Assembly: GCA_035353175.1 (NCBI GenBank)
Contig: DAOPZC010000003.1
Location: 124,001-188,000, forward strand
Origin: DAOPZC01 sp035353175
GTDB lineage: Bacteria > Verrucomicrobiota > Kiritimatiellia > RFP12 > UBA1067
Length of the DNA stretch: 64,000 nt
Reading direction: 5' to 3'
The notes under the pieces were generated by a model, which saw only the letters and a list, made by a program, of their open reading frames with translations, was not told the origin of the DNA and ran no database searches. A program made the translations under genes and the position numbers. Numbering within the stretch: the first letter of the stretch is position 1; the number at the start of each line of letters is the position of its first letter. Shown here piece by piece: positions 18,265-27,461 of this stretch.

Positions 18265-19983
18265 ATGGGCACGAGGAGAAGGACGTTTCTGGGGGAGATG
18301 CTGGCGGCGGGCGCGCTGCCGGCGCTGGCCTCGGGCAATCCGCGCATCGTTCGCGTGGGCCTGGTGACCGACACGCACGTGCAGAAAACGATGGCGAGCT
18401 GCGCCAAGGTGCGCGCCGCGCTGGAGCTCTTCAAGGCGCAGGGCGCGGAGATGGTGATCAACTGCGGCGACATCGCCGACCAGCACCTCCCCGACGGCTA
18501 CCGCTGCTACCGCCGCACGGTGAACGAGGTGTACCCGGACGCGGCGTCGCGGCCGAAGGAGATTTTCGTCTACGCGTACCACGACGTGTTCAACTACAAG
18601 TCGGGCAGCGGCTTGAGCGTTGCGCGTGACGCCGAGCCCGCCTTCGCGGACGTGCATGCGTTCCTCGAGGCTCCGAACACGCACACGTGCGACTTCGTCT
18701 GGCGGGGATTGCCGTTCGCCGTGTTTCCCCAGTCGACGGGCGTGAAGGGCTTCCTCTCGTGGGAGGATTATGAGAAGACCGTGGCCCGCCTGTGCGCGGA
18801 GCATCCCGGCAAGCCCGTTTTCGTGCTGGAGCACGTGCCCGCGGCGGGCACGACGTTCCACAGCCGCCACTGGGGCAGCGACGCGAGCCGCCGCGCGCTG
18901 AACAAATTCCCGCAGGTGGTGCAGCTCTCCGGACACGTCCACGGTTCCGTGGCGAGCGAGCGCCAGATCTGGCAGGGCGAGTTCACAGCCGTGAACGTCG
19001 GCTGCCTCAACACCTGGGGCGGATTCGCCCCGGGCTCCACTCCGCCGCATCAGGCGAAGGAGAACTACGGCGCGCTGGTGATGGACGTCTACCGCGACCG
19101 TCTCGTCTTCTCGCGCTACGACGTGCGCGACCGTTCCCAGCCCGGCGCTCCGTGGGTGGTACCGCTGCCGTTCGCCGCGCAGGAGGCGCCGTTCCGTCCG
19201 AGCGTGCACGCGCAGCGGTGTCCCAAGGCCGCCTTTGCGGCGGGCGCCGCGGCCGCGGTGAGCCCCGTCGGGAAGGGATACGCGCTCTCGTTCCCCGAGG
19301 CGCGCGAAGGCGGCGACGCCTTCATGTACCGGCTTGAGGCCCAGCGTAAAGCCGCGGACGGCACGTGGCTGACCTTCTCTCGCGACGACATCTTCGGCGA
19401 CTTCTGGAAGGCGGCGAAAGACCGCACGGGCACGGTGGCCTACACGCTGAGCGCCGGCTTCTTCAACCCCGGCGAGGACTACCGCATCTCCGTGACGCCG
19501 CTGGACTTCTTCTATCGTCCGACGGCCCCCCTCTTCGCCGCGTTCACGGCTTCGCACGCGGCCGCGAAGAGTGTCTGGAAATGTGCGGATCCCCGCGCCG
19601 AGCTGGCGTTCACCCAGTGGGGCAAGCCGGTGGAGAGGTCAACGGGCGGACGCTTCGCGCCGTCAAGCGGGCAGGGCACGCTCCGTCTGCCGGAGCACGC
19701 CTTCAAGCCCCTCGCGCCGGGCGCGCGTGCGCGCGTGGTGCTGGATCTCGACGCCGAGCAGCCGGACGGCGAGTGGTGCGCGTGGCGCGCAGTGCTGCGC
19801 GCGCGTACGGGCGGTCAGCCCCTCGCGGAGGTGCAGACCGTCCCGGGCGCGCCGGGCGTGCTGCGGTACGTCTTCGACTTCACCGTGCCCGCGGCCGGAC
19901 TCGACACCTGCGACATCCTCTTCAACTACGTGAGCCCCCGTGCCTCGCTCGACGCGGTCGGCGTCGAACTGCAGTCCGTGTAG
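18265..19983 (+). CDS. Tat-exported metallophosphoesterase with altered GNHD motif
   Basis: 572 residues from ATG 18265 with AGAGGAAAT upstream; an earlier in-frame start at 18241 overlaps the previous gene. The Tat signal is TRRRTFLGEMLAAGALPALA. The calcineurin-like domain has TDTH (35-38), NCGD (66-69), a conserved LEHVPA and SGHVHGS, but the position of GNHD reads AYHD (104-107): the metal-ligand Asn that is normally present is a Tyr. The upstream paralogue keeps GNHD and has otherwise parallel sequence (PVFVLEH, KFPQVV-type helix, SGHVHGS). The C-terminal half is a beta-rich region including a Fn3-like part. The protein may have reduced or changed activity, or act together with its neighbour 13 bp upstream. 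Confidence 0.82.
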   Translation: MGTRRRTFLGEMLAAGALPALASGNPRIVRVGLVTDTHVQKTMASCAKVRAALELFKAQGAEMVINCGDIADQHLPDGYRCYRRTVNEVYPDAASRPKEIFVYAYHDVFNYKSGSGLSVARDAEPAFADVHAFLEAPNTHTCDFVWRGLPFAVFPQSTGVKGFLSWEDYEKTVARLCAEHPGKPVFVLEHVPAAGTTFHSRHWGSDASRRALNKFPQVVQLSGHVHGSVASERQIWQGEFTAVNVGCLNTWGGFAPGSTPPHQAKENYGALVMDVYRDRLVFSRYDVRDRSQPGAPWVVPLPFAAQEAPFRPSVHAQRCPKAAFAAGAAAAVSPVGKGYALSFPEAREGGDAFMYRLEAQRKAADGTWLTFSRDDIFGDFWKAAKDRTGTVAYTLSAGFFNPGEDYRISVTPLDFFYRPTAPLFAAFTASHAAAKSVWKCADPRAELAFTQWGKPVERSTGGRFAPSSGQGTLRLPEHAFKPLAPGARARVVLDLDAEQPDGEWCAWRAVLRARTGGQPLAEVQTVPGAPGVLRYVFDFTVPAAGLDTCDILFNYVSPRASLDAVGVELQSV

Positions 19984-20126
19984 CACGAACATCGACCGCC
20001 GAATCCAGAAACGCTCTTCACGCGCGCATCCCGTCTACCAACCCATGACGATCACGCGCGTTGTTGACGAGGGGGCATATCGTGTAGCCCAAGTGTCGAC
20101 GGTTCCGGCGGGCGTTTTGTCGACGT

Positions 20127-20162
20127 CCCGGCGTTGACGCCGGGTTTCAGAAGCCGTATGCT
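20127..20162 (+). promoter_or_regulatory. Promoter with overlapping palindrome upstream of sialate O-acetylesterase
   Basis: TTGACG (20134-20139), 17-base spacer, TATGCT (20157-20162). The -35 box is embedded in a perfect stem CCCGGCG-TTGA-CGCCGGG (20127-20144), placed where a repressor or activator could block or recruit polymerase. The leader to the start codon is about 93 nt. Confidence 0.6.
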
Positions 20163-20261
20163 GGGGCCGTTTTCCGGTCGGACAAAAAAACCCGCCCGGA
20201 GGGTCGGCCGTCTGCGGCGTGACCTCGTCGCGTGTGAAAAACATCAAGGGGGGGGACTCAG

Positions 20262-22445
20262 ATGAAGAGACTACTGGCGCTTGTGGCTGCGGTGATTCTG
20301 GTAGGTGGCGCGCGGGCCGATGTGCGGTTGGCGTCACCGTTCAGCGATAACATGGTCGTGCAGCGCGAGACCTCCGCGACGTTCTGGGGCTGGGCGCAGC
20401 CCGGCGAGAAGATCGCCGTCACCGCTTCGTGGGGCGCGGCCGCGGCGGCCACGGCGGCCGCCGACGGCACCTGGCGGCTGAAGCTCAAAACGCCCGCGGC
20501 GGGCGGCCCGTTCACCATCACCGTCAAGGGCCAGAACACGATCGAGCTCAAGAACGTCCTCTCCGGCGAAGTCTGGCTCTGCTCGGGCCAGTCGAACATG
20601 GGCATGACGGTCAACAGCGTGACCAACGCGCAGCCCGAGATCGCGGCGGCGAACTATCCGCAGATCCGCCTGCTCTCCGTGAACCTGACCACGGCGAACG
20701 AGCCGCAGAAGGAGTGCAAGGTGCGCGGCTGGGAAATCTGCGCCAGCAACACCGTCGGCGCGTTCACGGCGGCGGGCTATTTCTTCGGCCGCAAGCTCCA
20801 CAAGGACCTGAAGGTTCCGATCGGCCTGATCAACTCGTCGTGGGGCGGCACGTGCATCGAGGCGTGGACGTCATGGGACGTGCAGAAGGACGATCCCGCG
20901 ATGCAGGCGCTCAAGAAGAGCTGGGACGAGCGCGACAAGACCTACACGCCGGAGGCGGACAAGAAGCAGTTCGAGGCCGACAAGCTGGCGCTGGCCGCCT
21001 GGAACAAGGGCGACAAGAAGACGAAGGCGCCGCGCCCGCGCCTGCAGGGCCAGCCGCTCAAGAGCCAGAACTATCCGGCGAACCTGTTCAACGCGATGAT
21101 CAACCCGCTCGTGCCGTTCGCGATCAAGGGCGCGATCTGGTATCAGGGCGAAGGCAACAGCGGGCGCGGCAAGGAATACCGCGGCCAGATGGAGCGCCTG
21201 ATCGTCAACTGGCGCACGCAGTGGGGCACGGACTTCCCGTTCTACTTCGTCCAGCTCCCGAACTTCATGGCGCCGTGGCAGAGCCCCGTGGAAGACGGCG
21301 GCTGGCCGCAGATCCGCGAGTCGTTCGCGAAGACCGCCAAGGAAGTGCCGAACACCGGCATGGCCATCACGATCGACATCGGCGAAGAAAGCGATATCCA
21401 TCCGAAGAACAAGCAGGACGTCGGCGACCGCCTCGGGCGCGCTGCGCTGCGCAAGACGTATGGCTTAAAGGGCTTTGCCTGGAGCGGGCCGGTGGCGGAG
21501 TCGTGCAAGTTTGCGGACGGCAAGGCCGTGATCCGCTTCGACAACGGCGGCGCGCCGCTCGCGGTCAAGGGCGGCGGCAAGCTCTTCGGCTTCGCTCTGA
21601 CCGGCGACGATGGGCTGACGGTCCACGCCGATGCCGTCATCGAAGGCAAGGACACCGTGATCGTCTCCTCGCCCAAGGTCCCGCAGCCGGTCGTGGTCCA
21701 CTATGCGTGGGCCAACAACCCGGTCGGCGTCAACCTCGCGAACGCGGAGGGCCTGCCGGCCTCCCCCTTCCGCTTCGGCGAGATGCCGAAGTTCGACGTG
21801 TTCGCCAAGCTGCTGCCGGACGAGGCCAAGGCCTACAAGGTCCTCTACGCCTGCGACCCGCTCGCGGGCAAGCTGACCGACGGCGGCACGCGCTTCGTCT
21901 ACGACGTGGACAACTCCGCGCAGCTCAAGGGGCCGTTCAAGAAGGTCGCCTACTTCCTCGCGCTGCGGGACCGGGCGGGCGCGACGACCTACGCTTTCGT
22001 CGCCATGGATCCGTTCACGCCCGACGTCGCGAAGCTCGGCGTGCCGTGCGTCGCCAGCGGCGCGAAGTTCCAGCAGCCGGTCACCGGCGTCACCGTGAAG
22101 AGCAACGCCAAGGGCGTGACCGCCGGCGAGTTCGCCGAAGGCTGCAACATCGAGTTCTACCCCTGCAACTTCGGCTCGCAGAACGCGGCCAAGATCCCCG
22201 GCGCGGAAGACGGCGTGTACGATTTCGGCGACGCCATGGACCCCAAGGGCGGCGCGGGCTACGGCGCGATGCAGATCCACAACTGGAAGGCCAAGCAGAC
22301 GATCCTCTGCTTCAACAAGTTTGGCAGCGGCCACACCTGCGACCTCGGCCTCGGCAACTCCGAGGGCAAGACGCGCGACTGGACCTTCACCTCCAGCGCC
22401 AAGGACCTCGCCCAGGCCCAGCTCCTCGTGCTGGTCCTGCCGTAA
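20262..22445 (+). CDS. Secreted sialate O-acetylesterase family protein (SASA domain)
   Basis: 727 residues with a signal peptide (MKRLLALVAAVILVGGARA) and a strong GGGGGG-type ribosome site. The SGNH-like esterase core is clear: CSGQSNM carries the nucleophile Ser111, NSSWGGTCIEAW and WYQGEGNSG supply oxyanion and structural residues, and DIHPKNK supplies Asp378/His380. Such enzymes remove O-acetyl groups from sialic acids or, in many PVC and Bacteroidetes members, from plant polysaccharides. The final 190 or so residues, after FDVFAKLLPDE, form an extra beta-rich domain of unknown function. The gene has its own promoter (20134-20162) and no close partner, although it shares a promoter-upstream 15-mer with the metallophosphoesterase operon at 13.7 kb. 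Confidence 0.9.
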   Translation: MKRLLALVAAVILVGGARADVRLASPFSDNMVVQRETSATFWGWAQPGEKIAVTASWGAAAAATAAADGTWRLKLKTPAAGGPFTITVKGQNTIELKNVLSGEVWLCSGQSNMGMTVNSVTNAQPEIAAANYPQIRLLSVNLTTANEPQKECKVRGWEICASNTVGAFTAAGYFFGRKLHKDLKVPIGLINSSWGGTCIEAWTSWDVQKDDPAMQALKKSWDERDKTYTPEADKKQFEADKLALAAWNKGDKKTKAPRPRLQGQPLKSQNYPANLFNAMINPLVPFAIKGAIWYQGEGNSGRGKEYRGQMERLIVNWRTQWGTDFPFYFVQLPNFMAPWQSPVEDGGWPQIRESFAKTAKEVPNTGMAITIDIGEESDIHPKNKQDVGDRLGRAALRKTYGLKGFAWSGPVAESCKFADGKAVIRFDNGGAPLAVKGGGKLFGFALTGDDGLTVHADAVIEGKDTVIVSSPKVPQPVVVHYAWANNPVGVNLANAEGLPASPFRFGEMPKFDVFAKLLPDEAKAYKVLYACDPLAGKLTDGGTRFVYDVDNSAQLKGPFKKVAYFLALRDRAGATTYAFVAMDPFTPDVAKLGVPCVASGAKFQQPVTGVTVKSNAKGVTAGEFAEGCNIEFYPCNFGSQNAAKIPGAEDGVYDFGDAMDPKGGAGYGAMQIHNWKAKQTILCFNKFGSGHTCDLGLGNSEGKTRDWTFTSSAKDLAQAQLLVLVLP

Positions 22446-22459
22446 GCGGTTCGCCCGCT

Positions 22460-22508
22460 CGTCGCGAGTCGCAAGTCGCGGATCTTCCCCGATTTTTGAC
22501 TCGCGACG
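22460..22508. repeat. 11-bp inverted repeat after the sialate O-acetylesterase gene
   Basis: CGTCGCGAGTC (22460-22470) and GACTCGCGACG (22498-22508) are perfect complements with a 27-base loop. No T-run follows, so it is not a classic intrinsic terminator; it could still protect or end the transcript. Confidence 0.5.
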
Positions 22509-22552
22509 CGCGACCCGCGTGATGGGAAGGAGACACGCAAAGGAGGTCAGTC

Positions 22553-22950
22553 ATGGGCTCGATCTTCAACAAGAGCGGGGGGTACCGCAGGCTCTACTCG
22601 TTCAACTTCGCGACGATCGTCCACTTGGGCACGATTAGTTTTGTCGCACAGACCCCTGGCTCGAACATGCCGACGCGACGGTCGTCGCCAACGCGCTGAT
22701 CGTCCTCGTGCAGCGCACGCTGTCGCTATTGGGCAAGCAGCTCCAGTCCCAGGAGGCCGCCTTCGTCGAGTCCGGCGGCATCCGAGAGCGCATGACCCAA
22801 GCGCGCGTTGCCGCGCGCGACACCGAGACGCCCGCCTGCCCCGAATGCGGCAAGACCATGCGCCGGCGCCACTCCGGCAAGGGCGATTTCTGGGGCTGCT
22901 CCGGCTACCCCGACTGCCGCGGCACCCGCGACATCCCCCAGCCCGCCTAG
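22553..22950 (+). pseudogene. Decayed four-helix-bundle suffix / topoisomerase-type zinc-ribbon gene
   Basis: An AGGAGG site precedes ATG 22553. The first frame reads MGSIFNKSGGYRRLYSFNF...GTISF and then stops at 22697. The next frame opens just after a stop at 22636-22638 and reads FCRTDPWLEHADATVVANAL..., ending in a four-cysteine zinc ribbon (CPECGKTM...GDFWGCSGYPDC) at 22950. One extra T in the TTTT run near 22640 would join both halves as ...ISFCRTDPWLEH.... In four-helix-bundle suffix-domain proteins as I know them, about 100 residues of helical core lie between these two segments; here they are missing. So I see a single-base frameshift plus a probable internal deletion. A sequencing error could explain the frameshift but not the missing core. 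Confidence 0.7.
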
Positions 22951-23808
22951 TCCGCCCCGCGCGTCGCCAGCCCCTCTCAACTTGAGCGTCGCGGGTCAAC
23001 GCCTCGCTGTCTCCGCTTGTCCGCTAGTATCCCGCAGACCTCGCATAGTCACTTCAGTGTCCGGCGTTTTTTCTCCGCCTACTGCGCTTCCCCGGCTTAT
23101 CGCGCTTAACTCGCCTCTCCACTAAGAACACCGATTGCCGATTGCCTACTGCTCCCCGCCCACCTCCGCTCACGCACGTCGCACCGTCGCTTGTCGCGGG
23201 TCCTTACCAACAGCCGCCCCGCCTCCGCGCCCGAAGCGACCCCCACTCGGGAGAAACGCTGCTGCCCCATTTCATGGCCCGGCCAGGCAACTGTCTTGCC
23301 GCCATGGACGCGCTCGGCCAAACGATCGCATGCTTGCCACAGCTATTAGAGTGTCTGTGCCGTAGTGGCACAGGGGTCGTGTCTAATGTCGAACAACGAC
23401 CCACTCGCCTCGATGACTATCAGGCAACGCAACTAATGGCGAGCCCCTTTTTTTAGTCCCAAGTAGTGCATTTTTTGGTACGTTATTGCTTAATCTCTTG
23501 CATCCTATTCTTATTGAGGAGTCAAGTTTGGAGACAAAGACGAAAAAGACACACCGGCCAAATCTTCTGAGTGCGTTTACGATTCTTGAGAGGTTGCCGC
23601 GTAGGATACGGCGAATGCCCTCAACGCGACGTTTCGTAAAAGGAGGCGGCCTTTCCCCAACTGGATGGTTCCAGTAGTGTTCACTTTGATCGGGAGCAAG
23701 CGCGTTATAAGGCTTTATGACAAGACGTTTCCAGAAGTTCTCAGTCATAGTGCCCTAGGAGATGCTCAAAGGTTGATCTTAATCATGATGGTTAAAAAAT
23801 AAAATCCA
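22951..23808. other. 858-bp intergenic region spanning the left edge of the low-GC island
   Basis: No convincing gene. The left part (to about 23420) is GC-rich like the host, with a hairpin CTGTGCC-GTAGT-GGCACAG at 23355-23373. From about 23440 the base composition falls sharply and A/T runs appear. Open frames on both strands here lack ribosome sites, domains and codon bias of either region. The promoter of the methyltransferase gene must lie near its right end, but no clear -35/-10 pair stands out. Confidence 0.6.
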
Positions 23809-25125
23809 ATGCCTGCCTTACAGAAAAACACAAGATGCAACCCTTTTTGCGATTACGTCAGCTACGTTTCACAATTGAAACGATTGGCGGAGGAATCGAG
23901 TTGCGCTGTCGAGTGGAACAACCGGGTTGATGATGCCCTGAATGATCAAGCAAATGTTGAACTCAGACAAGTCGTACCTCTCGATACCAGGAGAAAGTTT
24001 GGCACTTTCTTCACAGGAACAGATCTCAGTTCTAAGTTAATTGAATGCAGCACAGGATTTGATCCGCAAAGCGTGTTCTACGATCCAACCTGCGGCATGG
24101 GAGACCTACTTATTGCGGCAGCCAGAAAACTCTCTCTCTATAAGTCATTGCCCCGTACCTTACGTCAATGGGGAAAACAGCTCACAGGAACTGACTTGCA
24201 TCCAGAGTTCATCGAAGGGGCAAAGACGCGGTTGATTCTGCTCGCACGACAACGGCATAAAACCGAAGAACTACTTGAAGGATCTGATGTTGATTTCTTT
24301 CCAAATATTCGCGTTGCTGACGGGTTCAAACAAAAGGAACTGTTCAACCAGGCTACTCACCTGTTATTGAACCCTCCTTTCGGGAAGGTTGCTTCGCCAG
24401 CAGGTTGTAAGTGGTCGGGAGGCCGCATCACAGAGGCTGCTCTATTTGTTGATGCGGCGCTCGAGTATTCTAGGCCTGGTACCGAAATTCTCGCGATTCT
24501 CCCTGAAGTTCTTCGTTCCGGCTCTTTCTCTGAACAATGGAGGCGGCACGTTAACCGGCAAGCAAGGATTCAGCTTGTTCTTCCCTATGGCGTATTTGAC
24601 GACACCACCGACGTTGACGTCTTTTTGCTTCATCTCACCCGTTCTTGCGAGCACACTCCCTCATTCACTACGTGGACAAAAACTGTTGTGTCGAGCAAAC
24701 CAATTGTTGCTGACTTCTTTGATGTTCACGTTGGCCGCGTTGTCCCGCATCGAGACAAAGAAGCTGGACCGTTTCGTAGATATATTCATCCACGAAATAT
24801 ATCCGTGTGGACGGAGGTCATCCGCATAGCGGATAAACGTCGTCACGAAGGTTTAAGCTTCAAACCTCCATTTGTAGTGCTTCGACGAACCTCGCGTCCT
24901 GGCCATTCTTATCGAGCTGCTGCTACCATCATCCTTGGCACCAAGCCGGTTGCAGTTGAGAACCACCTCATCGTTTGTAAGCCGAGAGATAATTCCATTG
25001 ACACATGCAGGGCGTTAATGGCACAACTTCATACACACTGCGTAAATGACTTTCTTGACCAACGCATCCGTTGTCGCCATTTAACCGTTGGTGCTGTAGC
25101 AGCAATACCGTTCGAGCCCTTATGA
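23809..25125 (+). CDS. N6-adenine DNA methyltransferase (island gene 1)
   Basis: 438 residues. RRKFGTFFT (61-69) is the motif X-like start of type I/gamma-class N6-adenine methyltransferases; YDPTCGMGDLLIAAA (91-105) is the S-adenosylmethionine motif I; LTGTDLHPE supplies motif II; and LLNPPFGK (186-193) is the catalytic NPPF. It should methylate adenine N6 in a specific DNA sequence. At 438 residues it lacks a recognisable separate target-recognition domain, although residues about 300-438 could serve. An in-frame TAA lies just upstream, which supports ATG 23809, but no Shine-Dalgarno is visible. Its stop overlaps the next start by 4 bp (ATGA at 25122). No classical restriction endonuclease is adjacent; the HNH gene three genes on is the only nuclease. 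Confidence 0.85.
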   Translation: MPALQKNTRCNPFCDYVSYVSQLKRLAEESSCAVEWNNRVDDALNDQANVELRQVVPLDTRRKFGTFFTGTDLSSKLIECSTGFDPQSVFYDPTCGMGDLLIAAARKLSLYKSLPRTLRQWGKQLTGTDLHPEFIEGAKTRLILLARQRHKTEELLEGSDVDFFPNIRVADGFKQKELFNQATHLLLNPPFGKVASPAGCKWSGGRITEAALFVDAALEYSRPGTEILAILPEVLRSGSFSEQWRRHVNRQARIQLVLPYGVFDDTTDVDVFLLHLTRSCEHTPSFTTWTKTVVSSKPIVADFFDVHVGRVVPHRDKEAGPFRRYIHPRNISVWTEVIRIADKRRHEGLSFKPPFVVLRRTSRPGHSYRAAATIILGTKPVAVENHLIVCKPRDNSIDTCRALMAQLHTHCVNDFLDQRIRCRHLTVGAVAAIPFEPL

Positions 25126-27461
25126 GCGACCACACCAAACAAATTCACGCAGATGAAGGACGGCATCACCTCGCCCATGCGCATTTCTCGGTAGAGGCAC
25201 GTTTGGCAATTCAGCTCGGACGAGAGAGTATTTCCAGTTCGATCATAGCAATCCTGGAACTCGTAAAGAACGCATATGACGCTGGAGCGTCGCGAGTTCG
25301 GATAAGATTTAAGGGGTTAACCACATCTACACCTCAAATGGTGATTGAAGACGATGGCACCGGCATGACTGCGGATGATTTGCTTAACTATTGGATGGTC
25401 ATCGGCACCACGAATAAAGTGAAACAGCGTAAAACGGCTTCAAAGCGTGTTCTTACGGGAGAAAAAGGGCTCGGACGCTTAGGGCTTGACCGTCTAGCTC
25501 GGCATACCAAAGTTCAATCCATAGTGGAAGGTGCGACGGAAGGAATTGAGTTGCCAATAGATTGGAGTCTTTTCGAGAAAGAAGATGCCCGCCTCGATCA
25601 GATTAGCCTAGCAATCTATGGTATTCCTAACCTTCGACAAGATCCTCTCACCGGCGAATGGCGCGATTATTCCCACGGAACAAGATTGGTGCTCACCGAT
25701 CTAAAGGACACATGGGATCAGGCTGCCTTGATCGATTTGCGTGCCGAGCTATCTCTCCTTGTTTCTCCATTTTCTACGAGCAGTGACTTTCAGATTGAGC
25801 TCAATTCAGGACTAAACATAGAGTCAGTAGATGGGATAATAACGACGCCGGGAACGCTACTACAAGCGGCCCAATGGAAGGTTGCTGCTAGCATAAACGA
25901 AGACGGTTCTGTTTGGATGAAGATGACGTCTGCGCACCACAGCCATGTTTATGAAGAGGGTCCGCTAGCATGGAACAAGCGCTTCCCTGGAAAAGGAGTT
26001 GTGCCTCATTGTGGACCTCTTCGGCTTGAATTCTATTTTTTTCCAAGAAAATCGACAACCTTGGACGATCAAACGATATCCCTCTCAGCAATAAAGAACT
26101 TCTTGGAAGCGAATCAAGGCTTGCGTATTTATCGTGATGGTTTTCGTGTGAAACCCTACGGCAGCCCGAATGGTGACGGTGATTGGCTGCGTCTCGCATA
26201 TCGCCGCATGACAAACCCTGAAGGTGTGACGCAGGATGAAAAACCAGGAAACTGGCGAGTTGGTTACAATCAAGTTGTTGGCGCCGTATTCCTTAGCCGC
26301 GCCAAAAACACAGAGCTGCTTGACCAAACAAATCGAGAGGGACTGGTTGAAGGAAAAGCTCTTTCACATTTGAGAACCTTTGCCGAAGAAACTGTAAGGT
26401 TCTTCGAGTTGAATCATCAGGACTTTGAAATGTCGCGCGGACAAAAGAAGACGTTGCGTGACGAGGCTAAGGAACAGGCAAATGATGCACTGGAAAACCT
26501 CTCTAGAGCTGCGACGGCTCTTATCCAGTTGACAGATCAGCCACAACCAAATCTAACCTCACAGGATCCGTCTACCTTGCAACCTGAGCCTTCGGTCTTG
26601 CTGGCCGAGGTTCAGAGAGCACTGGCCGATGCTAAAGATAAACTTGAACAATCCGCAAAAACATTCAGAAGTGAAGATGAACGTGAGTCACGCGAGAAAG
26701 ACACGTTGGCGAACCTTGCATCTCTTGGAATATTAGCAGCAGCCTTCGGCCACGAGACGTTAGGTTGGGCAAATAATTGCGCTGTAAACGCTGGCTGGTT
26801 GGAGAGGAATCTTCCTGGAAACTTCTTTTTTGCTGACCCGAAAATTGAAGAGCAGGTAAAAATCAAGCTGGAGGACACGGTTACACAGGCACGCCGTATT
26901 GAGACGTTTGCTGATTTTGCGATCGGAAACGTAAAACCTGACAAGCGCAAGCGAACTAAGTTTTGCTTGAAACAACTTGTAAGTACTGTTTTTAAGACAT
27001 TTGACCAGTCGCTTCGTGTACAACGAAACATTGCGGTAGATGTCGAAGAGAATCTTCCGACAGAGCCGTGTCTAATCAGAGGTTTTCCGATTGATTGGGA
27101 GAGTGTTCTTGTAAATCTAATTACTAATGCAGAGTGGGCACTACGAGAACGTAAAGAGACTTATCAGCGCAAGATCCGTGTCTCTCTGCGAGCCGAGGGA
27201 GCGCATTATCTTCTGACCTTTGACGACAATGGCGTTGGTATTCCGGCTGGCCAAGAAGAACGTATTTTCCTGCCTACTGTGTCAAATAAGCGAAATGAAA
27301 GTGGGCGTGTTGTGGGCACTGGCATGGGACTTACCATTGTTAAGAACTTTGTTGAGCAAAACACCGGCGGCTCTATTACAGCCATTGCAAATGGAGATCT
27401 GGGTGGGGCCTCGTTTCAAATTCGTGTTCCCGCCGCCTCACAGGAGGATATTGAAACATGA
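25122..27461 (+). CDS. Dual-GHKL protein: Hsp90/MORC-like ATPase fused to histidine-kinase core (island gene 2)
   Basis: 779 residues from ATG 25122. Residues 20-215 form a GHKL ATPase of Hsp90/MutL/MORC type: ELVKNAYDAG (46-55) with the Mg-binding Asn50, IEDDGTGM (75-82), and the lid GEKGLGRLG (113-121). Residues about 320-410 (YRDGFRVKPYG, DQTNREGL) match the transducer-like segment often following it. A charged helical region (440-530) leads to a kinase dimerisation helix with LGILAAAFGHETLGW, His544 followed by Glu being the expected phospho-acceptor pair. A second GHKL fold follows: NLITNAEWAL (Asn665/669), DDNGVGI (701-707), EERIFLPTVS and GTGMGLTIV (732-740). No membrane segment is present, so the signal is intracellular. 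The start overlaps the methyltransferase stop and the end overlaps the receiver gene (both ATGA). Confidence 0.85.
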   Translation: MSDHTKQIHADEGRHHLAHAHFSVEARLAIQLGRESISSSIIAILELVKNAYDAGASRVRIRFKGLTTSTPQMVIEDDGTGMTADDLLNYWMVIGTTNKVKQRKTASKRVLTGEKGLGRLGLDRLARHTKVQSIVEGATEGIELPIDWSLFEKEDARLDQISLAIYGIPNLRQDPLTGEWRDYSHGTRLVLTDLKDTWDQAALIDLRAELSLLVSPFSTSSDFQIELNSGLNIESVDGIITTPGTLLQAAQWKVAASINEDGSVWMKMTSAHHSHVYEEGPLAWNKRFPGKGVVPHCGPLRLEFYFFPRKSTTLDDQTISLSAIKNFLEANQGLRIYRDGFRVKPYGSPNGDGDWLRLAYRRMTNPEGVTQDEKPGNWRVGYNQVVGAVFLSRAKNTELLDQTNREGLVEGKALSHLRTFAEETVRFFELNHQDFEMSRGQKKTLRDEAKEQANDALENLSRAATALIQLTDQPQPNLTSQDPSTLQPEPSVLLAEVQRALADAKDKLEQSAKTFRSEDERESREKDTLANLASLGILAAAFGHETLGWANNCAVNAGWLERNLPGNFFFADPKIEEQVKIKLEDTVTQARRIETFADFAIGNVKPDKRKRTKFCLKQLVSTVFKTFDQSLRVQRNIAVDVEENLPTEPCLIRGFPIDWESVLVNLITNAEWALRERKETYQRKIRVSLRAEGAHYLLTFDDNGVGIPAGQEERIFLPTVSNKRNESGRVVGTGMGLTIVKNFVEQNTGGSITAIANGDLGGASFQIRVPAASQEDIET

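Noticed and set aside
23383..23748. 121-codon open frame on the minus strand at the island edge
   Set aside because: No ribosome site, no domain, spans the composition boundary; codon usage fits neither region.
25122..27461. Housekeeping HtpG or MutL
   Set aside because: The histidine-kinase core at the C-terminus, absence of the Hsp90 middle domain and MutL dimerisation domain, and the receiver partner do not fit.
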